A stretch of DNA of 64,000 nt from Mangifera indica. Taxonomy: Eukaryota > Streptophyta > Magnoliopsida > Sapindales > Anacardiaceae. A program made the translations under genes and the position numbers. The DNA is taken from positions 3,348,001-3,412,000 of the forward strand of contig NC_058147.1 in assembly GCF_011075055.1 (NCBI RefSeq). Reading direction: 5' to 3'. Numbering within the stretch: the first letter of the stretch is position 1; the number at the start of each line of letters is the position of its first letter. Below the pieces are notes generated by a model, which worked only from the letters and a program-made list of their open reading frames with translations, did no database searches and had not been told where the DNA came from. Of this stretch, positions 50,878-62,827 are shown in pieces.

Positions 50878-53086
50878 ATGGAGAAAGGAGAGCAACTATG
50901 CGAGGCGGCGAGGAACGGAGACGCAGACAAGGTGAAAGCTTTGATAGACTCAGGAGCTGATGTGTCCTACTTCGACGGCGATGGTCTGACACCACTCATG
51001 CATGCGGCCAAGCTTGGCCACACCAACGTCGTCAGGATACTTCTCGAAGATGGCGCCCCCTGGAATGCCCTGTCTCCTTCGAACCTCTCCGCCGGAGATT
51101 TCGCCATGGATTCTGGCCACCAGGAAACTTTTGAAGTTCTCCTTAATGCTGGTTATTACTTAACTGTACCTATATATATATATATTTATTTATTTATTTA
51201 TTCATTCATTCATTTATGTTTCATTGCGAAAGCAGGTTCGCTGTAATTGAGTTGTGTATATACAATTTCAAATTATGATTTTTATCTTTCGTTGATTTTG
51301 CACTTAGATGTTGATAACTGACTCAGCTTTCATATTTAAATAAGCTGCAACAATTTGATAGGCATTTGGATGTGCACCATCCCTCTACTTTTTATATCAG
51401 GTCTTGCTGATGATTGGTTGATTCTTAGATTACCCGCACACTAGTTGGGCATGAGAAATGAGAATTTTTTGAATAAATTTCATTAATTGAGCAGGAATTC
51501 AGGCTGAGTTGATACTGGGAACTATAGCGAGGTCAGCAAAAATAAACGGTGATTCTACGGGCGATTACTTGGTTGACAGGGTTAGCTTTAGTGAAGACAA
51601 GCTGATGGACTCCAATAGCAAAGCTGTTATGATGGCGTGGGAGAAACCACTGATGGAGGCTCATGCAAAAGCTGTTTGCTCAGGAGGTGGTCATATATTA
51701 AACATTGGCTTTGGAATGGGGCTTGTAGATACAGCAATTCAACAATATGCTCCTGTTACACACACAATTGTCGAGGCTCACCTGGAGGTTTACAAGCGTA
51801 TGCTTCAAACTGGTTGGGGTGAGAAGGATAATGTGAAGATAAAATTTGGTCGTTGGCAAGATGTTCTTTCTGAGCTTGAATCCTATGATGGTAAGTCATG
51901 TTTTCCCTTCTTGGTGTAGCCAAAAAATTTGTGAATTTATAAGCTACAAGTAACATATGGGTAGTTTTACGTACCTTTTTTGTGGGATTTTCATTAGTGT
52001 GGACTTATTTAAACAATTTGGAGTTCATGAATATTTTTTCCCACAAGTAAAATATATGTACTATTGCTATCCCAATTATATATGTACCCTTTAAAATTTA
52101 TTTCTTGCCCTATTACTATATGAAGGTCCTATGAGGTTGACTTATATATTATTTATATTAGCTGATATAAGAGTTGATTCCTTAATGAAAACTGTCATAT
52201 GCAGTATTCTGGTTCTGTTCATAGTGCTACAACCGTCTTGTGACATTACACATACACTTCTAGCCAACAATGAGGTCCTCGAGCATTTGCTGATTTGTTT
52301 ACTCACGTAGTTTATTATTAAAGCATGTCATATTTCTGAATGGGAAGGTTTAGTACAGATGTGCTAATGTAAAACATATGTTCGAAATTGATTAAGTGAA
52401 AGCTGAAATGGAGTTTATTTCTAGAACACATAAAATTGGGTGTTTTTTAAATTTGAATTCAACTAAATACCAAAACTGGAGTGAATATTCATATTTGTTT
52501 CCTTTTTTAATTTTTCTTCACAAGAGTAGACGTAAGTTTGAATTTTTATCTTGCTACTAGTGAAAACATGGGAACTTGTTCAGACAAACAAAAGATTGAA
52601 AAATAAAGGGAGATACAATTTTTAAGTGCCCTTCTTTCATCGATTATCTTTTCTCACCTCTTTTGGGACAAAAAAGAAGGTCATCTATATGTTAGATGTT
52701 TTGTGTGACACAACAGTATTAACCACTATATCAAGTTATTAACTCACTGATTCTTTTGGCTAAAACTTTCAGGCATATTCTTTGACACCTATGGAGAGTA
52801 TTATGAAGACATGAGAGAGTTTCACCAACATCTTCCTAAATTGTTGAAACCTGGTGGAATCTACTCGTTTTTTAATGGTCTTTGTGGAGGTAATGCATTT
52901 TTTCATGTTGTTTACTGTCATTTAGTCTCTTTAGAACTCGAGAACTTGGGCTACTCCACACAGTTGATTCCTTTGCCTGTTAAGAATTGTCTGGGGGAAG
53001 AGGTCTGGGAAGGTGTGCGTCAAAAATATTGGCAGCTAGATACATATTATCTTCCAGTTTGTCAACCTATACAAGATTCTGAATGA
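50878..53086 (+). CDS. Ankyrin-repeat RMT2-type protein arginine methyltransferase
   Basis: Three exons 50878-51151, 51495-51890 and 52773-53086 give 327 aa. The N-terminal third holds ankyrin repeats (DGDGLTPLMHAAKLGHTNVV, then SGHQETFEVLLNAG). The rest is an AdoMet-dependent methyltransferase: motif I ILNIGFGMG (about 159-167), an acidic VEAH after it, and a C-terminal DGIFFDTYGEYYEDM block followed by FFNGLCGGN. Yeast Rmt2, the founding member, methylates the delta nitrogen of an arginine in ribosomal protein L12. The plant form joins the two domains in one chain, probably cytosolic or nuclear (no signal peptide or helix). The substrate in plants is inferred. Intron 1 carries a TTTA/TTCA microsatellite at about 51171-51216. 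Confidence 0.9.
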
Positions 53087-53988
53087 TTCTTGAATTTGTA
53101 CCCTTTTTTTCCTGTTTAATGTAAGCTCTGAAATATTTAACTAGTGTGTTTCAATGTTTTCATCCCTCTTCATTTAAGGATTGGTAGGATGCTATTGATC
53201 AGATGATTCTTACATTATCTCTCTTACTGGATTGCTTATGGCATCATATGTTGTTGATTAAAGGCAGTGATAAAGGTAATGATTTTGAGTCAAAAATGCT
53301 GGGCCACCTTCTAGATACAGAAAAATGTACCAACAAGAAGTTTGTTGTGCTTGTTCATTGTTTGTAAACAAGACATTTTAAAAATCAGCTCAACCATCTT
53401 ATGTCCAAAAGCTTTCACAAAGTATTAAAAGGAATGTACAATCAGAGGTGAGGCCATCTTTGGAGATCAGAACAGTTTTTACTTGAGAATTTTCCCAAGA
53501 ATTTGGTTAATCACCGGGTAGCAATGGTTGCTAGGAACAATTACCAGAATATTACTATTTATTTACCATGTTTTATTCTAATTTAATTCTTTGAGGAGTT
53601 AATGAAGAACATTTTAATCAAGTATATTTCAGTTCTCTGAAAGTTTGCTTCTTATTAATTGTACCTGCTGTGAACAAAAGTTTGGAGAATCTATATATTC
53701 ACAAACCATCACCTCATTAGTGAGATATTATTAAAATACATTCAACAACAATCATACGCATGATTTTTATGTACAATTATCTGTCCCCTTCTTTTCTTAA
53801 TCCCCTGTCCTGTGTGGAGAGCAATTACAAATGCAACTTCCAGCTTAGTTCAGCTGCTGAAACATAATAGAATGGTGTGAGGCTAATCCTCATATACCGT
53901 TTATGTAACATAGAGTGAGATTTCATTGTGCTTGGAGGCATATCTTTGTCCATGATTTAGTAATTGGCCAATTCCTGAAAGTGGTTGA
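53087..53988. other. Spacer between convergent genes
   Basis: 3' UTRs of the methyltransferase (plus) and the subtilase (minus) and the DNA between. No gene seen. Confidence 0.4.
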
Positions 53989-56298
53989 TTATGTCCAGCT
54001 TAATGCTATTGGACTACTAACAACATGTTTCCCATCTGACCACCGGAGACTAGCAAAGCTGGTTGTACCAGATGGCATAGAACTAGCAGTAAACGTCACT
54101 GTGTAGCTCTTTTTCTCGTTTTGTTCACTGAAACTCAGTGATTCTGGCTCAACCAAAATCTTCACTGATGGAATCTGTGGAGATACTGATACCTTGTACG
54201 TTGCAGGAGTGCCCACATTTGTAAGAGTCCTAGCGTATTTCAGAGTGCTGGTCGCACCACCAGTGCCACCAACTTTCTCTGATGCAGTTTGCAAAGGAAC
54301 AGAAAAAGATGGGTAGTTAAAGTCCCCCAGGCTGTAAATTTTGCTGGACTCGCAAGTGAAGTCTTTGTTTGTGGCTTGCTTAATCTGGGCTGTGGTATAG
54401 TTTAAGGCACAGAGGAAGCCAAGGTAGTCCACAACGTTGGCATCATAGACAAGGCCAGGATCGAGAGCTGCTACAGGATCCACGTGTCCGGCACCGTAAT
54501 CAAACGGAGTTGAGGGTTGTCCAGTGGCAACATCTAAAATGGTTTCTCCATTGCTGTATGTTGAGTAGGCTGTGGTCATGAGAGCAGACTTAATGGCTGC
54601 AGGACTCCATTCTGGGTGGGCAGCCTTGAGAAGTGCGGCTAACCCACTTACATGGGGACATGACATCGATGTGCCTGAAATGACATTGAAACTCACACGT
54701 CTGTTGTCATTTTGTAGCCCGGTTGGACCAGTGGCACCGGTCCAGCCAGCCAGGATATTGACCCCTGGCGCTATAAGGTCTGGTTTGAGCAATTCTGGAG
54801 TGATTGGATTTGGCCCTCTGGAGCTGAACGCTGCCACAACTGGTGATGGTTTGACACCCAATTGTGTGCCTCCAGGAGTGATCGTGGCCATTGCATTGGG
54901 ATCTGAAGAAGCATATTTCTTAATTTCATCACCAGCTTTTTGGCCTACCGTTGCTGAAGGCAAAAGCTGTGCGTCTGCAACTAGCTCTTCCCCATAAGAT
55001 GCAGTGTTTGTTAAGATCATCCCAACACCGCCTGCATCTTTCACCACAACACCCTTTTGCACCCTTGCACTGGACCCTCGGTCACATATCACAATTTTCC
55101 CTGCAACTTTTGCGGGAATCAAACTTCCGATCAAGCAAAGATTGCCGCCTGATGAATTGCTTGCATTAGCAGCGGAAACTAGTGACACCGAGGAACTGGA
55201 TAATGGTTTTCCACCATACAGAGATACACCAGTGAAATTCTTTCCATTTCCAAGGGTAACATAGGCCGGAAAATCGCGGTCCAAAGTTCCAGCACCTACA
55301 GTGGTTATCCAAGGTGCAACGTTGAATAGGCTGCCCGAATATGGTCCACCGTTTCCAGCTGAACAGGATACAAGAATTCCCTGTGTCATTGCAGTGAAAG
55401 CTCCGATTGCGACAGTATCTCTGTAGTACTCTGACAGACCTCCCCCAATTGACATAGATATAATATTTACTCCATCTGCCACAGCTTTATCCATGCCGGC
55501 TACGATGTCGCTACCGAAACACCCACCAAGCCAACATACCTTGTATGTTGCAACCCGGGCTTTTGTTGCCATACCGCGCGCTGTACCAGAAGCAAAACCA
55601 AATAGGCTGGCTCCGGAGACTGCTGAACCAGCAGCTGTAGTTGATGTGTGAGATCCATGACCGTCGTCATCTCTCGGTGATTTTGATTCCATGGTTTCAT
55701 CAATAGGCCCGAGTGCTGCTTCATACCCTTTTGAGAAATACCTGGCACCAATTAGTTTCCGATTACAGCTTGATGTGTTGAAATTCTTGCCCACCTCGCA
55801 CTCTCCTCTCCAACCACCTGGGACAGTTGCAAGCCCCGTGTCATCGAAGCTTTTCAGCTCTGGCCATACTCCAGTGTCTAAGACTCCAATAATGACCTCA
55901 CTCTCAGCTTCAGATGCAGGAAGGAGAGCTTCACTCTTTCCCAATCCAAGGAATTCTGGTGTTCGAGTTGTGTGTAGTTCATATCTAACTTCAGGCAGGA
56001 CTGAGATGATTCCTGGTCTGTTTTCAAGCGACTCAGCTTCTTCGGCGGTTAAACTTGTGGAGAAGCCATGAATCACATTGTCGTAGATGTAGAGCATGTC
56101 TACAGTATCTGATACTGATTGTAAAGTTGAAGTATACCATTGAAAATGATCATCAAAACTTGCCGGCATACTGGACTTGTCCACATGAATTACATAAGTC
56201 TTTCTGAGTTTCTGGTTCTTCTCTTCTGCTTCTGCTGCCACATAGCAGAAAATCAGAATTAGAAATATTTGTAGAAGCCTAAACTTCAATATCTTCAT
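53989..56298 (-). CDS. Subtilisin-like serine protease, SBT1.7-like
   Basis: Intronless subtilase of 769 aa, the usual plant length. Signal peptide 1-24, inhibitor I9 prodomain about 32-108, mature start near TTRTPEFLGL (about 110). The catalytic triad is complete: Asp141 in GVLDTGVWPE, His214 in DGHGSHT, Ser544 in SGTSMSCPHV, with oxyanion Asn316 in SAGNGGP. A PA domain sits between about 355 and 480 (KVAGKIVICDRG, KDAGGVGMILTNTA), and a C-terminal fibronectin-III-like domain ends SSPIALSWT. It is secreted to the cell wall. Closest memory match is SBT1.7 (ARA12), needed for mucilage release from Arabidopsis seed coats. The start is the ATG before the signal peptide. Confidence 0.95.
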   Translation of the reverse strand: MKILKFRLLQIFLILIFCYVAAEAEEKNQKLRKTYVIHVDKSSMPASFDDHFQWYTSTLQSVSDTVDMLYIYDNVIHGFSTSLTAEEAESLENRPGIISVLPEVRYELHTTRTPEFLGLGKSEALLPASEAESEVIIGVLDTGVWPELKSFDDTGLATVPGGWRGECEVGKNFNTSSCNRKLIGARYFSKGYEAALGPIDETMESKSPRDDDGHGSHTSTTAAGSAVSGASLFGFASGTARGMATKARVATYKVCWLGGCFGSDIVAGMDKAVADGVNIISMSIGGGLSEYYRDTVAIGAFTAMTQGILVSCSAGNGGPYSGSLFNVAPWITTVGAGTLDRDFPAYVTLGNGKNFTGVSLYGGKPLSSSSVSLVSAANASNSSGGNLCLIGSLIPAKVAGKIVICDRGSSARVQKGVVVKDAGGVGMILTNTASYGEELVADAQLLPSATVGQKAGDEIKKYASSDPNAMATITPGGTQLGVKPSPVVAAFSSRGPNPITPELLKPDLIAPGVNILAGWTGATGPTGLQNDNRRVSFNVISGTSMSCPHVSGLAALLKAAHPEWSPAAIKSALMTTAYSTYSNGETILDVATGQPSTPFDYGAGHVDPVAALDPGLVYDANVVDYLGFLCALNYTTAQIKQATNKDFTCESSKIYSLGDFNYPSFSVPLQTASEKVGGTGGATSTLKYARTLTNVGTPATYKVSVSPQIPSVKILVEPESLSFSEQNEKKSYTVTFTASSMPSGTTSFASLRWSDGKHVVSSPIALSWT

Positions 56299-57304
56299 CT
56301 TCTCACTCTATTATTAGTTGGAGGTTTCAAGCACTTCAGTGAAATTTTTAGGTGTTTTAGCTTCAGGACGTCACTGAGAGCTGAAGACAAAAATGCTATA
56401 GGCAAAGAAGATTCTCTACCCTTTGGCCTTTGCTATATTTAATCGATTCTAATGGGCATGGGCTTATATAATAATAAGATGCGAGGAAGTTCGAGTTAAA
56501 AAAAATATATAGGGGCCTACCAGGGAATTTTTATTCTATCGGGTGTACCGTGTACAACTTTGAGTGATTTTTATTGTATTAGGCTTTGCCTTTTAACCCA
56601 TCAGAATTCAGAGCATAGAATCTTACTGCAAATATATTTTAGGTACAAGTATGATCAGTCACGTCTCCAGGCAGACGCCCACATAAAGGGTCGACCAATC
56701 ATTTTACAAGTCCCAGTTAGTGGAGTCTGGAGTCTGGTGGGCAAATAAACTTTGCCACTTCCCAGGCCTGCCACAATACTTACTTTACAAGACAACGTCC
56801 ATATGAGCAATTCGCTACAGGTTTGTTTATCATTGAACTCAGAAGGCCAGATGTTATATGGGTTCGGGGCCAAAGTAATACTGACATAGCAAAAACCTAA
56901 CCTCAGGGACATAAAGTGGTCTCTTCTTGTTAATCAGATCTGAAATTGATTAAACAGGAGTCTATTCTGCTCTCAATTCATTATTAATAATGATTTACAA
57001 TTGCCTAACTGAAGGAAGAAAGATTGTTAAAATATGTTGGTGTAGTGATGAGATAAGAATATCCCAAGCCCACTGATAAACCTGGATCCACAAAGCTTAG
57101 TGGAAGGAGTAAGACCACTAATGAAATTATTTGTTAAGATGCTAAGAAAGATTATTGACTCATGGCTTCGGATCCTATGCAATGTCGCTTTCCACAACCT
57201 AAATAATTAAAAAAATTTATTACAGGTTGAAATTGGGATATATTTGTGATTGAAGGTGACCCTGACATCATAACAGAAGCACTCTTTCTTGGCAGCATTA
57301 TTAA
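56299..57304. other. Subtilase upstream region
   Basis: Promoter side of the minus-strand subtilase. TATATAA on the minus strand at 56464-56470 lies about 166 bp before the ATG and is a possible TATA box. No other gene seen. Confidence 0.35.
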
Positions 57305-57699
57305 TTGTTAATCTTAATAATGCTGAGAAGGCAATGTTTGACACTAACAAGCTTTATGCATATTCTACGTGTATACTGCTTTTTGCTTGTCAGTGTTAAA
57401 GAGCAGAAAGATGTCGAGCAAGAGATATTCAGGGCATTTGAGGCATGTCATAAAGATAGTCTTGATTTTAATAGTACTCTTATGGTATGTAAGCTTTTAG
57501 ATACCTTTCCAGATAATCTATTAGGATTAGTTTTTAAGAGGAAAGTAGAGTTTAGTACTAAGTTAACATCGAGGAGCCGTACACAATAGTTTTAACAAAA
57601 TTTCAAGAGTTGAAGAAACAGTTACATAAACATAAAGGATCGTGTAAAAGGCCCACTGCCGAGCATCATTATTATCATAAAAGTAAGGCTTACAGATAA
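57305..57699 (+). other. Unrecognised open frame, possibly a gene fragment
   Basis: A 94-codon frame (57305-57589) ends in KRKVEFSTKLTSRSRTQ. In the next frame the reading goes on as EPYTIVLTKFQELKKQLHKH to a stop at 57699. The middle, KEQKDVEQEIFRAFEACHKD, looks protein-like and non-repetitive. I do not recognise the family. A frameshifted fragment of a gene or retrotransposon fits better than an intact gene. Confidence 0.25.
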
Positions 57700-60421
57700 A
57701 GGTCGTTTTGATTAGATTATAATCAACTAATGCAATATTTAATCATAACCAACTTTAATCTTTCTCAACTAATATCGTCCTGGAATTAGCTGGAAGAGGG
57801 CCCTCCTCTATCTCAATAATTGCACACTTCTCTGTTTCTTTTTACTATGCTTGTTCTGTAATTGCAGAAACTGATTCATATTAGCAGTACTTGATGAATG
57901 AATCCAGGGAAAGGTTTCGAAAATGGAATCATATGCAGTTAAAAAGATATATATATCTTTATTAAAGTGGCATCTGTCATTTCAGTCATCGAAATCATCT
58001 AGTTGGAGAAGCAGAGCAAAATTAAATAATGTGTGGTTGGCTTTGGATTCAGAATCCATTAGCATCCATATGGGCCAGTGGATGTAGTCTTATTGCTTGG
58101 TTTTCCTTTAATGGTGAGTTTGTTAGCAAGTATTTGTTAGGAATTTTCGATGTAGGCTAATATTAATTTTGTTTTGATTTCATAAAATCAGATATTTAAA
58201 TATTTTAATATCAATTTATAGATAAAAATTTAGTAAATAAGTATAATACACTTAAATTTTATTGATTTGAGTAGACAGTATAGTGTGGTCTTTTAAGTTA
58301 TTAGACTTTTGATAGGAAGATTCAAATACTCTCTTATATAAATTGGTTAGGCCTACACTTGAAATATACTGTTTTAGCCATTCAAAATTGTCGTAGAAAG
58401 TTTTCTAGAGCATAACCCTGTGATAACGTGTTAATTCCTAAGGTTCTTTGAATTCAGAAACATAACTCAAACAAGTTTTTCTATATTCATAATCTTAATT
58501 ATATATTTGGATTAACATATAATTTGGTATTTCATATGCTATGCGTGATTTTGTTAAATCATAATTATTTTCTAACATTATTGCCTTCTCCTTCTCTCTC
58601 ACTCGAGATTAAGCTAAACTTCTATAATTTCTTTATGACAAAAATCCATCCAGAGTTGCTAAGAGGTCACTTTCCCATGCAACGTCGGCGTAAATAATTG
58701 AAACACCAGCCAAAAATAGGGTTTTCTATTTGAATGGATGGCTTTCTCAGTGGTCCATTCAGTATAAAAATGACATTTATCGAACAGTGTTGGCAGATAG
58801 TTAAGGATATCTGTCAGCCTTAATTATTGAGGGTTGAAGGTGATAACTAGCCCCTTGTATTGTTTTTGCAGTGTCCCCGATTAGACAAGAGCTAATCTCA
58901 GCTAGTGGTGACTGTATGATGTAGCCAAATTTGTCAAAGCACGCAGGCCATGTTATCTGTTTGCTCTGGTCAATAAAGGTTCAGTTACCTTGTTCAAAGA
59001 ATTGACAATACTGAGTGTTTAAATCACTCCCCAACAAAATGAGATCTCATGTGTTTTTTTCCTGATATAGATGGGCTGGTAGATCTAAAAAAAATTAACA
59101 TTGGTAGAGGGGCTTTTAGATTTCCTTTTCAACAATGAAAAAATCAAATAATACCTAATGAAAGCTCTTCAATGTCAACATACCCGAGAAATCTTGGGTT
59201 TCTTAGTTCAAAGAGGGAGATAGATGTTCCACATTCTCCTATAATCGTACAAATATTAAATGTATAGATAAGCTTAAAGCTCTTTTAGGTGGTGAGACAT
59301 CCTTATGTTAATGAAAATTGCAAGATTCAACGAAAACAAAGCTTCTTATTAAGGTGAGAGATTCCATCAATGACTAATTGACAAAACATAAAGGTGACAT
59401 CGATATAAGATTGGTTGATGATACACAAAGGTGACAACATCGAAAGAAAAAAATCTCATCTATAAAATTTTATCATTTTTAGTTTTTATAATTATTAATT
59501 AATAGTGGATTAAAATTGTATAAATTTTTAGAGATAAATCATTATTTAGTTTCAATAACGATATGTTACATTTTTATCCTTTCACCAACTTTGTAAAATC
59601 AACAGATTTCATTAATAATTTTGATAGATGGCGAAACATAGAGTTATTAAACTTAAAGGGAGAAAGTTGTTATTTTCGTCAAATTTTGGGTGAGATGGTT
59701 ATTCGGCCCACTTGAAAATTAACAAACTACTTTTGCCACATGACATGTTCCTGTTGAAAACAATGGCCGACCTTGAAAACGGGGCTTGCTAAATAAAGAA
59801 TATTGTTCTTCTACTTCAGCTTGACCGGTAGTCTACCGTGAATATATATATATATATATATGGCAGCCAGCCGGTTGCAACATGCAAACTTGTAAATTGG
59901 CCCGTTCATTTGTTGTTAAAGCCTGCCAAAGTTCTATTTGGTGTTGAAAAGGGTTCAACTCAGTGATCTTTTGCAAGTCCACTATATTTCTTTCTCACTC
60001 TTGTCTAATTTTAATATGCCAAGCCCATTAAACTCACTGACATTGACGTAGCCGACCCAGCTCACAATCAGGATTCGTTTTGGACCCAGATAGAGCTAAC
60101 CGACCCGTTTGGCATCTCTCGCCGGAGAAACATGCGAAGCTAATGGTGATCATGCAATTCGCCAGCTTCACCAAAACCAGATCACACAGTCCACCAGCAG
60201 GTGACATTCACCCTCTATATATTCTTTGACTAACCACTTGGTCCATAACCTTAGCATTCTTGTTTCCAAAAAAAAAACTGGTTGGGCTGGGGTAAGTTTT
60301 TTTTTTTTTTTCCTTTACATTGCGTTATATTTCATATTCTCAACTGTGGTTTAACGTGCAGGTGGTGTATAAGTAAGTGATCGTTGTGAGAGGGTAGGGG
60401 TGTATTTGGTTTTGTGAAAAT
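57700..60421. other. Intergenic, no gene seen
   Basis: 2.7 kb of AT-rich DNA with a (ta)n run at about 59840-59862. TATAAGTA at about 60367 lies 55 bp upstream of the glycine-rich protein ATG and may be its TATA box. No gene or transposon ends recognised. Confidence 0.4.
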
Positions 60422-60883
60422 ATGGAAAGGAATGGTGTGGTTTTATGGAGCTTTACTTTCTTGTGTTTGGGGCTCATTAGTAGTGTTCTAGTAGAAGCTA
60501 TCAGAGGGAGGCTTCCAAGTGAAATGGGGTTTGGAAAGGAAACTAGCCCTACCAAAGTGGCAGGTTCTGGCCATCGAGTGCGGCCTACTACTAGTTTTTA
60601 CGAAGGCAGCAGCTATGGTGCTGGTATTGGTGGTGGTTTTGGGGTTGGGATCGGGGGTGGAGTAGGTAATGGCTATGGTTCTGGTGGGGGCTTTGGCTCT
60701 GGAGGCGGCATGGGTTCTGGAGGTGGTTTGGGTTCAGGTGGAGGGGACAGTGGACATGGCTCCGGCTATGGTTGGGGAAGTAACGGCGGAGGAAGCGGCT
60801 ATGGCGGAGGCTCAGGTTCAGGATATGGTGGTGGTGGTGGTGGTGGCGGCGGCGGGGGAGGCTATGGTTCAGGCTCTGGATAA
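60422..60883 (+). CDS. Secreted glycine-rich protein
   Basis: Single-exon protein of 153 aa. An N-terminal signal peptide (MERNGVVLWSFTFLCLGLIS, cleavage around residue 26, VEA) is followed by a short basic linker (GRLPSEMGFGKE...HRVRPTTSFYEG) and a long tail of GGG, GSG and GYG repeats from about residue 62. Such proteins are usually cell-wall structural or cuticle components. In gene order it matches the glycine-rich protein At1g27710 beside the t-SNARE gene in Arabidopsis. The frame of the Gly tail is supported by the signal peptide; the other frame over it (60669-61043) is a shadow. Confidence 0.8.
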   Translation: MERNGVVLWSFTFLCLGLISSVLVEAIRGRLPSEMGFGKETSPTKVAGSGHRVRPTTSFYEGSSYGAGIGGGFGVGIGGGVGNGYGSGGGFGSGGGMGSGGGLGSGGGDSGHGSGYGWGSNGGGSGYGGGSGSGYGGGGGGGGGGGGYGSGSG

Positions 60884-62827
60884 GACCGGGTATGAGGAGG
60901 GTGGAGGTACCCCAGAAAGAATTATCTGCTGTGTTGTTGCAAGGGAAGAATGGAAGAAGAATAACGACATAATTTGTCGCCCTCTCTTATTATTCTTGGC
61001 TTGTCATATGTATTTAGTTTGGAACGTCTTCGATGACAAATAAAGCAACTCTGAAAAAATGGTAATTTTGATTGCATTCACAGAAAGATAATTACTTCAC
61101 GCAATCCTATCTCTTCACCGGTCAAAGATGCCTAAAATTTAAAAGCAGCAATCGTGTAAAAGTAGGAAACGAAAATGGAAATCAGCCACCAAATTTTTTA
61201 AGTTAAAACAGGCATCACTATATGCTTCAATAGTCACAACCACCCAGGTGATAAATTATGGGAAGGACATTATTTTGGATATATATATATATATATACAC
61301 ACACGCACATATGCACAATGTCAATGGTTACTTTATCCACATAGCATAATTATAATATTAGGACACAATTGATAACATAAATAGCACAAGAACCTTGCAC
61401 ACAGAAGTATATGCATGCTTCAAGATAATTAATAGCCCTGTTTCGGGTCAAGCAAACCCAGGAGAATGGCCCCTGCGGTTATGAAGCTGAAGCAGCTAAG
61501 CATTCATTCTGTAGCCTGAAAATATTCACACTAAATTCAGTTAAAAAGTGCCTATTAACCAGACCCAGATAATTAAAAAGACTAAACATGAAGCAGTAAT
61601 ACAAAGAACAGGAATTAAGTGTCCAGAAAATTTTAAACAACAGTGTCTGAGATCAATGTTCACTGAATACTGTGCAAAGTAAACGAGATATATGCCTAAA
61701 TTGTCACATATTAAAGTAAACAAGGCGTAAGGAGGCCTATTTCACACAGAATTGAAGACTAAAAACCAGCAAATGAAACACCCTGTCCCCAAAAAAAAAA
61801 AAAAGAAACTTGACGAGGTTGAGATGATGAGAGCACCAAGGGCATACAAACAGAAAAAATCCATTGCAGTTGGGAAATGATCCTACCCAAATGTACACCC
61901 TGATCAATAATTGGCATAGGAATCAACTAGCTGAATGCTTCAACGTCTGTTGACTCAATGGCAAGACAAACTTTTTAAGTTCTAGCAAAGCATGAAAATT
62001 GAGTTGAGCACTTTTAGCATTCTGTTAGGACCCATGTTTACATCCCCTGCAAATTGAGACACCAAATGCAAAGCAATCAAGAGGAAACAGTTGGAAGAAG
62101 AATTGAGATGACAGATGCCAGCAAGTGCAAAAGAAGGAAGGCAGGACCACAAAAGCAAGAAGCTGGTACATGGCAAGATGAGAGAAAGGGTGACGATTAT
62201 GGAGAAGAAACAAAAGCTGGAAACAAATCAAGAAGAATCAAGGAGTCAGAATCAAGAGTAGAGGAATAGAAGGAGAAAGCTGGCCTCTCAAATGCCATGC
62301 AATTTTTTTGATTTTATTGTGATGCAAACTAATCAGAATATTGTGAACTGGAGTGGATCAATGAAAATCATTGAGTTTGCTTGACAATCTGTTGCACCTA
62401 TATCGGGGAAATTAACTATTACTTGACTGCTATATGGGTTGCTTGAGTGTTGGTTGAGAGAAAGGAATTGCAGGGGAGGTTTTCTGGGTTGGACAGAAGA
62501 GGAGTTAGTGCTGTAGTGGAAGGAGGTCTCCAGATGCGTATCACATACCGACAAACATGACTTATTTATTAGAGTATTCTACTAATTTTCCTATTATCGG
62601 GGACACAAATCAGAACACAAAGGCAGAAATGCAAGATGGAAATATTTATGACCAAACCTTGATCTTCAGGCATGGTCCACCAGTTAGACCACCTGCCTCA
62701 CTATCGCAGTTCATTTCCAGGTTCCTGCAGGGTATTAAAGAGGGATTAAGAACAGCTAAACGTGATTAACAGAGCACAAAACCAAATTGAAATCTGGAAG
62801 CTGTTGTTGATTAATTGAAAAAAAAAA
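60884..62827. other. Intergenic / possible 3' UTR of the ACBP gene
   Basis: Follows the glycine-rich gene and ends at the ACBP stop. Some minus-strand stretches look like possible exons (for example a ctgcag acceptor at about 62728), so alternative 3' exons of the ACBP gene are possible. Open frames at 62054-62269 and 62333-62554 show no family. A (ta)n-(ca)n run is at about 61279-61306. Confidence 0.35.

Noticed and set aside
54572..56071. Plus-strand frames opposite the subtilase
   Set aside because: Antisense shadows of the 769-codon subtilase gene.
60669..61043. Val/Ala-rich frame overlapping the glycine-rich protein
   Set aside because: Shifted reading of GGT/GGC repeats; lacks the signal peptide that supports the other frame.
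62054..62269. Lys/Glu-rich frame downstream of the ACBP gene
   Set aside because: Purine-rich composition explains the open frame; no family recognised.
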